A stretch of 64,000 nt of DNA. It comes from Morinoia aosen (lineage: Eukaryota > Arthropoda > Malacostraca > Amphipoda > Talitridae). Below are positions 63,625-64,000 of this stretch, piece by piece. Below the pieces are notes generated by a model. It was not told the DNA's origin, ran no database searches, and was given only the letters and a program-made list of their open reading frames with translations. The stretch covers positions 41,828,232 to 41,892,231 of the forward strand of contig CM059572.1 of the NCBI GenBank assembly GCA_030386875.1, given 5' to 3'. Position numbers and translations under genes: made by a program. Every line of letters begins with the position of its first letter. Position 1 is the first letter of the stretch.

Positions 63625-63933
63625 TGGTTGAGATATTTGTCAGAGGTGATGCTTTGTCGCCTCCGTATTGGCCATACGCGGCTAACACACGGGCACCTGA
63701 TGGAGCGGCTACCACAGCCGCAGTGCGAACGGTGTCGTGTGCCTTTGACTGTAAAGCACTTCCTCGCGGAGTGTCCCCTGAATGCTGTTGCCAGGAATCT
63801 GCATTTTCCGCACCTTCGCGGGTGTGCACAGGATGTTTTGACTGGAATACTTGGGGAGGCTGAGCGGTCAACTTACAATGTGACAGCGCTGCAGTCGTTT
63901 ATTGGAGCGTGTAATCTGTCTTCAAAAATCTAG
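63625..63933 (+). pseudogene. LINE 3'-end fragment (different family from LINE-A)
   Basis: An open frame encoding CRLRIGHTRLTHGHLM, then C-x2-C...H-x4-C (CERCRVPLTVKHFLAEC) and a short tail ending at 63933. This is the characteristic C-terminus of arthropod LINEs of the I/Jockey type, downstream of RT (and RNase H where present). The upstream part is absent (5'-truncated), and it lies in the same direction as the Nup98-96 gene, within or after its intron. The 3' UTR may extend to the window edge. Confidence 0.75.
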
Positions 63934-64000
63934 CCTGAAGATTCTACGCATGGTAATGCGATGTAAACACTGAACTGTAAAATGGCCGGGCGCGCTGCGC

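Overview
The window is an arthropod-type nuclear genome segment. The evidence is an intron-rich Nup98-Nup96 gene (17 coding exons followed here) and a dense set of invertebrate transposon families: a CR1/Daphne-like LINE with an OTU domain, a BEL/Pao element, CsRn1-like Ty3/gypsy elements, a copia element with a copia-type tRNA-iMet half-molecule primer site, a tRNA-headed SINE and foldback MITEs. I cannot name the order or species.

Left half (1-43.3 kb) is transposon on transposon. LINE-A (ORF1, OTU, endonuclease, RT; 1889-15136, + strand) is split by a 7.9 kb BEL/Pao insertion (6523-14425, - strand, target duplication gcaag). The BEL element has 2.16 kb LTRs and an intact gag-protease ORF but no RT, RNase H or integrase core. 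After it come a three-copy ~0.69 kb divergent tandem repeat (15178-17155) and a two-level minisatellite (17468-17903). A doubly truncated second LINE copy (17997-19895, -) abuts a 5'-truncated gypsy (gypsy-2, +). The 3' LTR of gypsy-2 carries a SINE and is split by a complete gypsy of the same group in opposite orientation (gypsy-1, 23425-42492, target duplication aatc). The upstream LTR of gypsy-1 is itself split twice: by an intact copia (31566-36083, duplication gaaag) and by a non-coding LTR element (36657-42018, duplication cacat). The gypsy-2 LTR resumes at 42493 and ends near 43148, beside a second SINE copy.

Right half (43.3-64 kb) is host sequence. Two members of one foldback MITE family lie upstream of the first coding exon. 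The gene encodes an N-terminal GLFG-repeat domain interrupted by a GLEBS (Rae1/Gle2-binding) segment, then the autoproteolytic domain with the His-Phe-Ser cleavage site, then a Gln-rich start of the Nup96 moiety. All exon phases agree, giving 1124 codons; the rest of Nup96 lies beyond the window. The introns hold tandem duplications centred on splice sites, a 20/18-bp minisatellite interrupted by a retro-insertion, and, at the window's end, a LINE 3'-end fragment.

Most notable observations: (1) the LINE in which an OTU protease-like domain is separated from the endonuclease by one in-frame UGA in a UGA-CUA context; (2) a G GGA AAC -1 slippery site at the gypsy-1 gag/pro junction; (3) a hairpin and polypurine tract shared by gypsy-1, gypsy-2 and the non-coding LTR element, suggesting mobilisation in trans; (4) a BEL element that looks recently moved yet lacks its polymerase; (5) repeated tandem duplication of splice junctions inside the Nup98 gene.
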